64,000 bases of DNA. It comes from Sebaldella termitidis ATCC 33386. GTDB taxonomy: Bacteria > Fusobacteriota > Fusobacteriia > Fusobacteriales > Leptotrichiaceae. Below the pieces are notes generated by a model that had not been told where the DNA came from, ran no database searches, and saw only the letters and a list, made by a program, of their open reading frames with translations. The stretch is taken from positions 620,001 through 684,000 of the forward strand of contig NC_013517.1 of assembly GCF_000024405.1 (NCBI RefSeq), written 5' to 3'. A program made the translations under genes and the position numbers. Below are positions 55,392 through 63,854 of the stretch, one piece after another. Positions within the stretch are counted from its first letter, which is position 1; each line of letters opens with the position of its first letter.

Positions 55392-55868
55392 ATGTGTGCA
55401 AACAAATTAAAAGAAGCAGGTTTTAGAGAACTTGATGTTTTTATTGATTCGCTGGAAACTAAAAAAGGATCTCTGATTTCTGTTTTGCACAAAGCTCAGG
55501 GGATCTTCGGATACTTGCCTAGGGAGATTCAGGAGTATGTTGCGGAGAAATTAAATGAATCTCTGGCTAATGTTTACGGAGTTGTTAGTTTTTATTCATT
55601 TTTTACAATGGTGCCGAAAGGGGAACATGCAGTTTCAGTATGCATGGGAACAGCTTGCTATGTAAGAGGAGCGGATAAAGTGCTGGGTGAATTCCAAAAA
55701 GAACTAGGAATCAAATCAGGAGAAACAAGTCTTGACGGTAAGTTCTCAATAGATGCTTTAAGATGTGTAGGTGCCTGCGGTATCGCACCAGTGGTATTAG
55801 TTGGTGAAAAAGTGTATAAAAAAGTAGAAGTAAAAGAAGTAAAGAAAATTATAAATGAATATAAATAA
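55392..55868 (+). CDS. NuoE-like subunit of NADH-dependent [FeFe] hydrogenase
   Basis: 158 residues. Thioredoxin-fold [2Fe-2S] protein: helical start (LISVLHKAQGIFGYLPREIQ), YGVVSFYSFFTMVP, then cluster ligands CMGTAC and, 36-40 residues on, CVGACG. It is the HydC/HndA-type small subunit feeding electrons between the flavin subunit and the hydrogenase. First gene of a three-gene operon; AGGAGG before ATG. Confidence 0.94.
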   Translation: MCANKLKEAGFRELDVFIDSLETKKGSLISVLHKAQGIFGYLPREIQEYVAEKLNESLANVYGVVSFYSFFTMVPKGEHAVSVCMGTACYVRGADKVLGEFQKELGIKSGETSLDGKFSIDALRCVGACGIAPVVLVGEKVYKKVEVKEVKKIINEYK

Positions 55869-55883
55869 TTTAGGAGGGAACTT

Positions 55884-57728
55884 ATGTCACGTGTGACTTC
55901 TATAGAAGAGTTAAATACTTTAAAAGACAGTATTAATAAAGGCAGAAAATACAGCAAGCAAGTTCTTATATGCGGTGGAACAGGTTGTATTTCCTCAGGC
56001 AGTAATGATATAGCTGCTAAAATGGAAGAAAGAGTGAAAGCTCTGGGAAAAGAAGATGAAATAAGAGTAATAAAAACAGGATGTTTTGGGTTTTGTGAAA
56101 AAGGTCCGATAGTAAAAATGCTTCCTGATAATACATTTTATACAGAAGTAACACCTGAAGATGTGGATAAGCTGGTAGATAAACATCTTATAGGTGATGA
56201 AAAAGTAGAGGAGCTATTATATGTAGATCCTGTTTCTAAAAAGAGAATAAGTGATTCAGATCATATGGATTTCTACAAAAAACAGGAAAGAGTAGCTTTA
56301 AGAAACTGCGGACTGGTAGATCCGGAAGATATTGATGATTATTTTCTGCATGACGGGTATACAGCGCTTCATAAAGTAACTGGAATGGAGCAGCAGGCAG
56401 TAATAGATATTATAAAAAATTCAGGTCTTAGAGGAAGAGGCGGAGCCGGTTTCTCGACAGGAATGAAGTGGCAGTTTGCACTAAATAACAAAGCAGATCA
56501 AAAATATGTAGTATGTAACGCCGATGAGGGAGATCCGGGAGCATTCATGGACAGATCAATCCTCGAGGGAGATCCGCATTCTATAATAGAAGCTATGGCA
56601 ATCTGCGGATATGCTATAGGAGCAACTAAAGGTCTTGTATACATAAGAGCAGAGTATCCTCTGGCTATAAAAAGACTTAAAATAGCTTTGGAAGAAGCAA
56701 AAGAAAGCGGAGTTTTAGGAACAAATATATTTAATTCAGGTTTTGAATTTGATATTGAAATAAAATACGGTGCAGGAGCATTCGTATGCGGTGAAGAAAC
56801 AGCACTTATCCATTCAATGGAAGGACACAGAGGAGAACCTACAACAAAACCTCCGTTCCCGGCAGAGCACGGATATAACGGATACCCTACAAATGTTAAT
56901 AACGTAGAAACTCTGGCAAATATACCTGTTATTATAAACAAAGGAGCAGACTGGTTCAAATCATTCGGTACAGAAAAATCATCAGGAACAAAAGTATTTG
57001 CTCTTGCAGGAAAAATAAATAACGTAGGACTTATAGAGGTACCTATGGGAACTACTTTGAGAGAAGTTATTTATGAAATCGGCGGAGGAATCAAAGACGG
57101 GAAAAAATTTAAGTCAGTTCAGACAGGAGGACCTTCTGGAGGATGCCTGACTGAAAAACACCTTGATGTAGCAATAGATTTTGACAGTTTGATGGAACAG
57201 GGATCTATGATGGGATCTGGCGGAATGATAGTTATGGACGAAGATGACTGTATGGTAGCAGTGTCGAAATTCTATCTGGAATTCACAGTAGAAGAATCAT
57301 GCGGAAAATGTACTCCGTGCAGAATAGGAAACCAAAGACTTCTTGAAATACTGGAAAAAATAACAAAAGGAAACGGAACGGAAGATGATTTAAGAAAATT
57401 AAAAGAACTTTCTAACGTAATAAAAGATACTTCATTATGCGGTCTTGGGCAAACAGCGCCAAATCCGATATTATCTACATTAAATAACTTCTGGGATGAA
57501 TATGAAGCACACGTAAAAGATCATAAGTGTCCTTCAGGTCAATGTACTGCACTGCTGAAATATGTGATAAATGACAAATGTATAGGATGTACTGCCTGTG
57601 CGAGAGTTTGTCCGGTATCATGTATAGAAGGAAAAGTAAAAGAAAAGCACGTTATCGAGCAGGATAAATGTATTAAGTGCGGTGCATGTTATGACAAATG
57701 TAAATTCAGTGCAATAGACAGAATATAA
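55884..57728 (+). CDS. NuoF-like flavoprotein subunit of NADH-dependent [FeFe] hydrogenase
   Basis: 614 residues, HydB/HndC type. N-terminal [2Fe-2S] thioredoxin-like part (LICGGTGCISSG, CFGFCEKGP), FMN/NADH core (GLRGRGGAGFSTGMKW, NADEGDPGAFMDRSILEGDP, GAGAFVCGEETALIHSMEG), [4Fe-4S] ligands ESCGKCTPCRIG and a later CGLG, and C-terminal ferredoxin with two CxxCxxCxxxCP clusters (CIGCTACARVCP, CIKCGACYDKC). It oxidises NADH; with the neighbours it can couple NADH and ferredoxin oxidation to H2 formation. Confidence 0.95.
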   Translation: MSRVTSIEELNTLKDSINKGRKYSKQVLICGGTGCISSGSNDIAAKMEERVKALGKEDEIRVIKTGCFGFCEKGPIVKMLPDNTFYTEVTPEDVDKLVDKHLIGDEKVEELLYVDPVSKKRISDSDHMDFYKKQERVALRNCGLVDPEDIDDYFLHDGYTALHKVTGMEQQAVIDIIKNSGLRGRGGAGFSTGMKWQFALNNKADQKYVVCNADEGDPGAFMDRSILEGDPHSIIEAMAICGYAIGATKGLVYIRAEYPLAIKRLKIALEEAKESGVLGTNIFNSGFEFDIEIKYGAGAFVCGEETALIHSMEGHRGEPTTKPPFPAEHGYNGYPTNVNNVETLANIPVIINKGADWFKSFGTEKSSGTKVFALAGKINNVGLIEVPMGTTLREVIYEIGGGIKDGKKFKSVQTGGPSGGCLTEKHLDVAIDFDSLMEQGSMMGSGGMIVMDEDDCMVAVSKFYLEFTVEESCGKCTPCRIGNQRLLEILEKITKGNGTEDDLRKLKELSNVIKDTSLCGLGQTAPNPILSTLNNFWDEYEAHVKDHKCPSGQCTALLKYVINDKCIGCTACARVCPVSCIEGKVKEKHVIEQDKCIKCGACYDKCKFSAIDRI

Positions 57729-57752
57729 TTAAAGATAGGGAGTGAAAGTTCA

Positions 57753-59516
57753 ATGAGTCAAAAACTTGTAAATGTAACAGTTGATGATATAAAAGTACAA
57801 GTTCCTGAAGGAACAACGATATTAGCTGCTGCAAAAAGTGCAGGAGTAAACATTCCAACATTATGCTATCTGAATCTGGCAGATTTTGGATGTGTAAATA
57901 AAACAGCTTCATGCAGAGTCTGCGTTGTTGAAGTGGAAGGAAGAAGAAATCTGGCTCCTTCTTGTGCAACACCTGTTAATGAAGGAATGATAGTAAAAAC
58001 TAATACAATAAAAGCCTTGAATTCAAGAAAGATAGTATTGGAACTATTACTATCAGACCATCCTAAAGATTGTCTTGTTTGTCAGAAATCCGGAGAATGC
58101 GAACTTCAGGATCTGGCACATGAATTCGGGATAAAAGAGATAGCTTATGAAGGTAAAGAATCTACATACAGAAAAGATATATCAAAGTCTATAATCAGAG
58201 ATATGGACAAATGTATAATGTGCAGAAGATGTGAAACAATGTGTAACGAAGTTCAGACAGTAGGAGCTCTTTCAGGAGTAAACAGAGGTTTTGACGCAGT
58301 TGTTGCCCCTGCAATGGAAATGGATTTAAATGATTCAGTATGTACTTACTGCGGACAGTGTGTTGCCGTGTGCCCTACAGGTGCATTAGTAGAAAGAGAT
58401 GCTACATGGGATGTATTATCAGCACTTGCTGATCCTACAAAAACAGTTATTGTACAGACAGCACCTGCAGTAAGAGTAGCACTTGGAGAAGAATTCGGAT
58501 ATGCTCCAGGAACTTCCGTAACTGGTAAAATGGTTTCATCACTTAGAAAATTAGGTTTTGACAGAGTTTTTGATACTGATTTTGCAGCAGATTTAACAAT
58601 TATGGAAGAAGCATCTGAGCTGTTAGACAGACTAACACGTCATTTAAACGGTGATACAAGTGTAAAATTACCTATTTTGACATCTTGCTGTCCGGCATGG
58701 GTAAAATTCTTCGAGCATAATTTTAATGACTTATTAGATGTACCGTCAACTGCTAAATCACCAATGCAGATGTTTAGTGCCGTGGCTAAAAATGTATTTG
58801 CCAAGGAACTGAATGTGGACAGAAAAGATCTGATAGTAGTTTCTGTAATGCCTTGTCTTGCTAAAAAATATGAGGCAGGAAGAGAAGAATTCTCTAAAGA
58901 CGGAGATTTTGATACAGATATAGTTCTTTCTACAAGAGAGCTAGCAAGATTAATAAAACAGGCTAATATAAATTTCAATATTCTGAAAGACGAAGAATTT
59001 GATAATCCTCTTGGAGAATCAACAGGAGCAGGGGTAATTTTCGGAAGAACCGGAGGAGTTATAGAAGCTGCTCTTAGAACAGCCGCAGACTGGTATACAG
59101 GAAAAAGCCTTGAAAATATAGATTATGAAGCTGTAAGAGGTTTTGAAGGTGTAAGAAGTGCAGATGTAAAAGTCGGAGATCTGGATCTAAAAATAGGAAT
59201 AGCTCATGGTCTTGGAGAAGCAAGAAAGCTTCTTGAAGAAGTAAGAGAAGGAAAATCTATGTATCATGCAATAGAAATAATGGCATGTAAAGGCGGATGT
59301 ATCGGCGGCGGAGGTCAGCCTTACCATCACGGAAACACTTCTATACTGAGAAAGAGAACAGAGGCAATAAAAATAGAAGATGAATCTAAAGCAATAAGAA
59401 AATCACATGAAAATCCATATATTAAAAAACTGTACAATGAATATTTCAAAGAGCCGATGAGCCATCAGGCACATGAGCTTTTACATACTAAATATTTCAA
59501 AAAACATAAAATCTAA
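57753..59516 (+). CDS. [FeFe] hydrogenase catalytic subunit
   Basis: 587 residues, HydA of the trimeric type. N-terminal [2Fe-2S] ferredoxin, His-Cys3 cluster region (HPKDCLVCQKSGECELQD), two [4Fe-4S] sites (CIMCRRCETMC, CTYCGQCVAVCP), then the H-cluster motifs L1 TSCCPAWVKF, L2 VMPCLAKKYE and L3 EIMACKGGCIGGGGQP with all cluster cysteines, and a C-terminal small-subunit-like tail. With NuoE/NuoF partners this matches group A3 electron-bifurcating or NADH-dependent enzymes. Maturases HydE/F/G are not in the window. Confidence 0.96.
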   Translation: MSQKLVNVTVDDIKVQVPEGTTILAAAKSAGVNIPTLCYLNLADFGCVNKTASCRVCVVEVEGRRNLAPSCATPVNEGMIVKTNTIKALNSRKIVLELLLSDHPKDCLVCQKSGECELQDLAHEFGIKEIAYEGKESTYRKDISKSIIRDMDKCIMCRRCETMCNEVQTVGALSGVNRGFDAVVAPAMEMDLNDSVCTYCGQCVAVCPTGALVERDATWDVLSALADPTKTVIVQTAPAVRVALGEEFGYAPGTSVTGKMVSSLRKLGFDRVFDTDFAADLTIMEEASELLDRLTRHLNGDTSVKLPILTSCCPAWVKFFEHNFNDLLDVPSTAKSPMQMFSAVAKNVFAKELNVDRKDLIVVSVMPCLAKKYEAGREEFSKDGDFDTDIVLSTRELARLIKQANINFNILKDEEFDNPLGESTGAGVIFGRTGGVIEAALRTAADWYTGKSLENIDYEAVRGFEGVRSADVKVGDLDLKIGIAHGLGEARKLLEEVREGKSMYHAIEIMACKGGCIGGGGQPYHHGNTSILRKRTEAIKIEDESKAIRKSHENPYIKKLYNEYFKEPMSHQAHELLHTKYFKKHKI

Positions 59517-59524
59517 TAAAAAGC

Positions 59525-59562
59525 AAAAAGCTGTTCAAATTATTATGAGAACAGCTTTTTGT
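59525..59562 (+). terminator. Terminator of the hydrogenase operon
   Basis: AAAAAGCTGTTC (59525-59536) pairs with GAACAGCTTTTT (59549-59560). Confidence 0.9.
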
Positions 59563-59646
59563 ATCATTTTATGTAGAAAGTATATAAATTATATTTAATA
59601 AAAATCAAAATAGCAATGTTTAAAAGTACTATTTTTATAAAAAAAT

Positions 59647-59675
59647 TTGCTTTTTAGTATAAAATTTTGTATAAT
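59647..59675 (+). promoter_or_regulatory. Promoter of the OmpA-family gene
   Basis: TTGCTT (59647-59652), 17-base spacer, TATAAT (59670-59675). Confidence 0.65.
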
Positions 59676-59721
59676 TTATACGAACATACCAAAACTAAAA
59701 TAATAAGTAGGAGGAAGTCAA

Positions 59722-60822
59722 ATGAAGAAAGGGATGAAAAATCTTTCGCTTCTTTTGGGAGTAGCTGTAGCATCACAAGTTTCAAGCGCTATAACAGTGG
59801 ATTTGAAGCCTGGTGTATTAGGTTACAGAACAATAACAAAAGATGAATTTGGAGAAAAGCCAAATAGTTTTGAGCCTGGAGCAAGTATTGGTCTGGAAAT
59901 TATGTCAGGGAAGCCTGAAGACGGTTTTAGATGGGGACTTGGTTCTGAGTATCAAACTGAATTGAATGGTAAAAGAGGATATAAGGCATTTTCATCAGTA
60001 CCGGTTTACGCAGTATCAAGAATAGGAATCGGACATAGTTCTACAGGGAATGCATTTTACATACCGGTAAGATTAGGGTATCAGTTTAACTTTGAAGACA
60101 GAGACACTATAAAAGAAGCAAAAGACGGATTTTATTACGCAGCAGGTGTGGGTAAACAATTCGCACCGTGGTTTAATGCTGAACTTTTATATGAAGGATC
60201 TACATATAAATTAACAGATAATAACGATAAGAATCACAGCGGAACTGAAAGTCAGGTTTCACTTAAATTAGGTTTCACTTTTGGAGCAGGGGAAAAGAGA
60301 GATTATCCTGTATTACCAGCTGCAAGACCAGTTGAACCAATAGTAGTAACACCTGAGAAGCCTGCACCAATAGGAAAAACTATGGACTTAACAGTTTCGG
60401 GAGCATACTTTGATTTTGACAAAGCAACAGTAAAAGAAAATGCTAAGCAAGAGATAAGAGGAGCTGCTCAGCAGATCAAAAATCTGAACCAAAACAACAA
60501 CCTAACAGGTGTATTAGATATAGCAGGACATACAGATTCTAAGGGAGCAAAAGAATACAACCAAAAGCTGTCTGAAAGAAGAGCGGCTGCAGTTGCCGAT
60601 GTTTATACACAGGTTATCGGAACTGGAAACGGAATTAGATATAACGTAGCAGGATATGGTGAGGACAGACCAGTTGCACCAAATACACTGCCTAACGGTA
60701 AGGACAATCCTGAAGGAAGAGCAAGAAACAGAAGGGTTGAAGTTAAATTCTATCCTGATAATAAAATTATCAGAGAAAACAACACAAATTATGAACTGGA
60801 TGTTGAGTCTCAAATCAAATAA
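59722..60822 (+). CDS. OmpA-family outer-membrane protein
   Basis: 366 residues. Signal peptide to about residue 23 (LLLGVAVASQVSSA), N-terminal beta-barrel of about residues 24-195 (repeated strands such as FYIPVRLGYQFNFED, GFYYAAGVGKQF, VSLKLGFTFGAG), a Pro/Val linker (AARPVEPIVVTPEKPAPIG), and an OmpA peptidoglycan-binding domain: SGAYFDFDKATVK, DIAGHTDSKGAKEYNQKLSE, RRAAAV, GYGEDRP, GRARNRRVEV. A C-terminal 20-residue tail follows. Tethers outer membrane to wall; fusobacterial relatives are adhesion-related. Directly before two FadA-like genes. Confidence 0.94.
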   Translation: MKKGMKNLSLLLGVAVASQVSSAITVDLKPGVLGYRTITKDEFGEKPNSFEPGASIGLEIMSGKPEDGFRWGLGSEYQTELNGKRGYKAFSSVPVYAVSRIGIGHSSTGNAFYIPVRLGYQFNFEDRDTIKEAKDGFYYAAGVGKQFAPWFNAELLYEGSTYKLTDNNDKNHSGTESQVSLKLGFTFGAGEKRDYPVLPAARPVEPIVVTPEKPAPIGKTMDLTVSGAYFDFDKATVKENAKQEIRGAAQQIKNLNQNNNLTGVLDIAGHTDSKGAKEYNQKLSERRAAAVADVYTQVIGTGNGIRYNVAGYGEDRPVAPNTLPNGKDNPEGRARNRRVEVKFYPDNKIIRENNTNYELDVESQIK

Positions 60823-60826
60823 AATA

Positions 60827-60855
60827 TTGACAAACATCAGTAATTATTGTAAAAT
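60827..60855 (+). promoter_or_regulatory. Promoter of FadA-like pair
   Basis: TTGACA (60827-60832), 17-base spacer, TAAAAT (60850-60855), starting just after the OmpA-family stop codon. Confidence 0.75.
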
Positions 60856-60886
60856 TTAATAGTATAAATATATCAAGGAGGAAAAT

Positions 60887-61312
60887 ATGAAAAAGATAGG
60901 AATTATATTAATGATATCTTCAGTAGTAGCTTCAGCAGCTGCTAAAACAACAAAAACTACAACTACAGCACCTACAGCAACAATGACATTCGAACAGAGA
61001 TACGATGCAATATCTAATCAATTAGATGCATTAAGAGCAAAGGATGATCAAAGATTTCAATTAGAGCAACAAAAAGCTGATAATGCACAGGCAGAATTAG
61101 ATAAGCAAGTAGAAATGAGAGATGAATTACAGGCTAAATATGAAGAGGCTGCTCAATTAGCTAAAATTTCTTATTACAAAAATACTTACGGACCAGTAGC
61201 TAATCAATACAAAGATCTATTAGGAAAATTAGATTCTTCAATCAAAGAAAACCAAAAAATTATAGACAATTTTGAAAAATTAAGCGCAGCTAGAGACGCT
61301 TACGCTCAATAA
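60887..61312 (+). CDS. FadA-like small helical adhesin, copy 1
   Basis: 141 residues. Signal peptide about 1-19, Thr-rich linker (KTTKTTTTAPTATM), then one long helical hairpin: FEQRYDAISNQLDALRAKDD, QQKADNAQAELDKQVEMRDE, SYYKNTYGPVANQYKDLLGK, ENQKIIDNFEKLSAARDAYA. Same layout as FadA of Fusobacterium nucleatum, which forms filaments on the surface and binds host cadherin; here host binding is not implied. AGGAGG and a strong promoter. 34 bases before copy 2. Confidence 0.82.
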   Translation: MKKIGIILMISSVVASAAAKTTKTTTTAPTATMTFEQRYDAISNQLDALRAKDDQRFQLEQQKADNAQAELDKQVEMRDELQAKYEEAAQLAKISYYKNTYGPVANQYKDLLGKLDSSIKENQKIIDNFEKLSAARDAYAQ

Positions 61313-61346
61313 TTTTTTAAATAATAAAAATTTTTTAGGAGGAAAA

Positions 61347-61730
61347 ATGAAAAAGATAGTTTTAACTGGATTATTTATAGCAGCTTCATTATCATTTGCT
61401 GCAACAGCTACTGATATAGAAAGACAGGCAGCAGCTATTGACCAACAAATACAGGTTATAGAAAACAGAACAAGCCAAACATTAGCAGCTGAACAGCAAA
61501 AAGCTGAAGTAGCTACAGATAACGTAGCTAAATATTCTGAATTATTAGAAAATGTTCAGGATCAATTAGATGTAGTAGCTGGAGAAAGAAAAGTAAGTTT
61601 TTATGAAAAAGAATACCAAGGAGTAATTTCTTCTTTAACTTCTTTAAGAAATGACTTACAAAAATCTATAACTGCAAACCAAAAAGTTGTAGATGCTTAC
61701 GAAGAGTTTAGTGCTATAGTAGGAAATTAA
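61347..61730 (+). CDS. FadA-like small helical adhesin, copy 2
   Basis: 127 residues, close to FadA length (129). Signal peptide ending SLSFA-ATATD; helical hairpin with IERQAAAIDQQIQVIENRTS, EQQKAEVATDNVAKYSELLE, ERKVSFYEKEYQGVISSLTS, TANQKVVDAYEEFSAI. Paralogue of copy 1: shared EQQKA..A and SxYxKxYxxxxxxxxxL patterns, without the Thr linker. High use of A-ending codons (GCA, GCT, CAA) suggests strong expression. Terminator follows. Confidence 0.85.
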   Translation: MKKIVLTGLFIAASLSFAATATDIERQAAAIDQQIQVIENRTSQTLAAEQQKAEVATDNVAKYSELLENVQDQLDVVAGERKVSFYEKEYQGVISSLTSLRNDLQKSITANQKVVDAYEEFSAIVGN

Positions 61731-61751
61731 TTAATTTTTTATATTTATAAC

Positions 61752-61781
61752 AGATACTCCTCCACATAGGAGTATCTTTTA
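61752..61781 (+). terminator. Terminator of FadA-like pair
   Basis: AGATACTCCT (61752-61761) pairs with AGGAGTATCT (61768-61777), then TTTT. Confidence 0.85.
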
Positions 61782-61840
61782 AGTTATATATATGCGGGAA
61801 AGTTAAAAAAGAAGAAAAGTATTTATAGAAAGGAAGATCT

Positions 61841-62689
61841 ATGGATAACGCAAAAGATTTTATATCTTTAACGGAAAAAGAAATAGAAAAATATAAAAGC
61901 AGACCTAATGAAATAGCTCAGGTGCTGGTAGATAAAGCTTTGTTATATGAAGCAAAACAGGCTGAAAGAACAGAAGCAGAATTAAAAGAAATGGATTTCC
62001 TACAGGAAAATGCCCTTGTAAGATTTTATGTTCAAAAGAAACTGGATGGTACAGTGGCAGTTACAAATAACGAGATCCAAAGCTTTTATAATGCAAACAG
62101 AGGCTTGTTTGCAAACCAGAATGAGAGTAATTCTGATAATATAGCTGCACAGATCTATAACTTCTTATACAGACAAAAGCTGGTTGCCAATGAAACAAAA
62201 ATGATACAGGATATCATAGCTAATTTTCAGGGTGAACTTGTGCTGAGCAATGATGAAGTAAAATATATGAGTAATAATTCTGTAAGAATTACTGCAAAAT
62301 ATTTTGATAAAATAATGCTTGAAGAGATGAAAAAGGAAGATTTTTTTACTACTGAGGCTGACGAAATAGAAGAGATTAAAGATAAAGTACAGATAAACTA
62401 TTATATAGAAAAAAGTTTGTCAGGAAAGGTGAATGTAACTGAGGATGAAGTTAAGAATTTCCATGAAATGAATAAGGAATCATTCCTAAACTTCACCATA
62501 GCAGATGCATATACACAAATTTACAATTTCTTATTTCAGCAAAAAATAAACAACGACAGACTTGAAATAATGAAAAAAGTTGTAGATAAATATAAATTAA
62601 ATGACATAATAAAAGATTATGATAAAAAAGGTCTGATAAATCTCGGGAAAATAAAAATGACAAAAAAAGATAAACCGGATGCTGAGTAA
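61841..62689 (+). CDS. SurA/PrsA-like chaperone module without isomerase domain, internally duplicated
   Basis: 282 residues, all-helical prediction, without a signal peptide. Two repeats of about 70 residues: ALVRFYVQKKLDGTVAVTNN and EIQSFYNANRGLF ... AQIYNFLYRQK (residues about 55-125); VQINYYIEKSLSGKVNVTED and EVKNFHEMNKESF ... TQIYNFLFQQK (about 185-250). The motif VT-x-x-E-V/I-x-x-F/Y-x-x-N is the helix before the parvulin domain in SurA/PpiD/PrsA, but no parvulin domain is present. Lies between exported-protein genes, so may be a holdase for them in the cytosol. GGAAGATC weakly supports the ATG. Confidence 0.65.
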   Translation: MDNAKDFISLTEKEIEKYKSRPNEIAQVLVDKALLYEAKQAERTEAELKEMDFLQENALVRFYVQKKLDGTVAVTNNEIQSFYNANRGLFANQNESNSDNIAAQIYNFLYRQKLVANETKMIQDIIANFQGELVLSNDEVKYMSNNSVRITAKYFDKIMLEEMKKEDFFTTEADEIEEIKDKVQINYYIEKSLSGKVNVTEDEVKNFHEMNKESFLNFTIADAYTQIYNFLFQQKINNDRLEIMKKVVDKYKLNDIIKDYDKKGLINLGKIKMTKKDKPDAE

Positions 62690-62696
62690 GAAAAAA

Positions 62697-62726
62697 TCAC
62701 TGATATTGAATCAGTGACTTTTTTTT
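62697..62726 (+). terminator. Terminator of the SurA-like gene
   Basis: TCACTGAT (62697-62704) pairs with ATCAGTGA (62710-62717), then CTTTTTTTT. Confidence 0.88.
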
Positions 62727-62773
62727 CTGGGTTAAATCAGATAAGAATACAGTGTATTAGTTAATGTTTTATA

Positions 62774-62802
62774 TTGAATTAATTTAATATATATGTTATT
62801 AT
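62774..62802 (+). promoter_or_regulatory. Promoter of the three small exported-protein genes
   Basis: TTGAAT (62774-62779), 17-base spacer, TATTAT (62797-62802). Confidence 0.6.
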
Positions 62803-62846
62803 ATATTGAAAAATGCTTTTTATTTAATTTATATAAGGAGGAGAAT

Positions 62847-63056
62847 ATGAAAAAAATCATAATTGGTATTATGCTTGTATTAGGTGCAGTTTCATTTAGT
62901 GCAAAAAAAGATAAAGCAGCACCTGAAATGCCTGATATAAGCGCACAAATGGAAAAGGCAGATAAAATAGAAAATTACAGAGCTAAAAAAGATGTGGCGT
63001 GGCATAAAACAGAGTATAATAAAGTACTAAAATATCTTAATAAAACAAAAAAATAG
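62847..63056 (+). CDS. Small exported protein 1
   Basis: 69 residues. Signal peptide KKIIIGIMLVLGAVSFSA to about residue 18, mature part about 50 residues, basic and helical (EMPDISAQMEKADKIENYRA ... KVLKYLNKTKK). AAGGAGGAG before ATG at 62847; an 18-residue upstream extension is rejected for lack of a site. First of three tightly spaced genes; family not recognised, FadA-like size and charge only. Confidence 0.75.
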   Translation: MKKIIIGIMLVLGAVSFSAKKDKAAPEMPDISAQMEKADKIENYRAKKDVAWHKTEYNKVLKYLNKTKK

Positions 63057-63065
63057 GGAGGGTGC

Positions 63066-63356
63066 ATGAAAAAACTATTATTATTATTTTTAATGGGTTT
63101 AATGACTGCTGCAGCATACAGTGCTGAAAATGGAGATGTACAGGTAAGTAAAGCAGTAGAGGACAGTATAACGAAGGACTATGATCAGGACGGAGTATAC
63201 TCTTCATATGAAAAGGCATTAAGAAGATCACAGGAATCAGTATATGTAACATTACCTGAAAAAAGAGGATACTGGTATACAATACTGGACAGAATAAAAG
63301 CAGAAGAAGAGGAACTAATGCCGGATGAACAGGCAAGAATGAGAAGAAAGAGATAA
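63066..63356 (+). CDS. Small exported protein 2
   Basis: 96 residues. Signal peptide KKLLLLFLMGLMTAAAYSA to about residue 20; mature part 76 residues, charged and helical (ENGDVQVSKAVEDSITKDYD, then SYEKALRRSQESVYVTLPEK, ending RIKAEEEELMPDEQARMRRK). A Trp-Tyr patch RGYWYTIL is in the middle. Starts 9 bases after the previous gene with GGGAGGG. Function unknown. Confidence 0.75.
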   Translation: MKKLLLLFLMGLMTAAAYSAENGDVQVSKAVEDSITKDYDQDGVYSSYEKALRRSQESVYVTLPEKRGYWYTILDRIKAEEEELMPDEQARMRRKR

Positions 63357-63368
63357 AAGGAGGAGAAA

Positions 63369-63638
63369 ATGAAAAAATTAGGAATAACAGCAGTATTATG
63401 TGTATTTACAGGAATGATAGCAGGTGCAGCTCCAACTTATGAATATAGAAGAGAGTTAAGAGAAGGTGCAAGAGGAAAATGGACAAATCTAAGACAGCAT
63501 CTGAACAGCGGGACAAGATTGGAAAAAGAACTTACAAAGGTAGACAAGCAGATAGATAAAAAAGTAAATGAAATACAGGAAATAGAAGATTTATTATTCA
63601 GAATAGAGCAGTATAAAGCGGAAAATAACATAAGATAA
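63369..63638 (+). CDS. Small exported protein 3
   Basis: 89 residues. Signal peptide ending MIAGAA-PTYEY near residue 21; mature part a basic helix then coiled coil (KWTNLRQHLNSGTRLEKELT, KVDKQIDKKVNEIQEIEDLL). Heptad-like Leu/Ile/Val suggests coiled-coil pairing. AAAGGAGGAG before ATG, 12 bases after the previous gene. Function unknown. Confidence 0.75.
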   Translation: MKKLGITAVLCVFTGMIAGAAPTYEYRRELREGARGKWTNLRQHLNSGTRLEKELTKVDKQIDKKVNEIQEIEDLLFRIEQYKAENNIR

Positions 63639-63649
63639 CTGGAAATTGA

Positions 63650-63684
63650 AATGGTTGCTGTTAATTCAGAGCCATTTTTTTATT
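63650..63684 (+). terminator. Terminator of small exported-protein operon
   Basis: AATGG (63650-63654) pairs with CCATT (63672-63676), inner GCTG/CAG pairs, then seven T. Confidence 0.65.
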
Positions 63685-63791
63685 TATAAAAATTACACTA
63701 TTAAAGTTTTAAAATTATAAAGTGTACTGAATACAAACACTGTTAAAAAAACAATTATATCATCATAACTCTAATCTTTGAAAAAATTTTG

Positions 63792-63820
63792 TTTCAAATA
63801 GTCTTCAAATGTAGTATAAT
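63792..63820 (+). promoter_or_regulatory. Promoter of the edge gene
   Basis: TTTCAA (63792-63797), 17-base spacer, TATAAT (63815-63820), 34 bases before ATG 63855. Confidence 0.6.
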
Positions 63821-63854
63821 TGAGATATGAATTATTTCAAAAGAAAGTGCTGAT

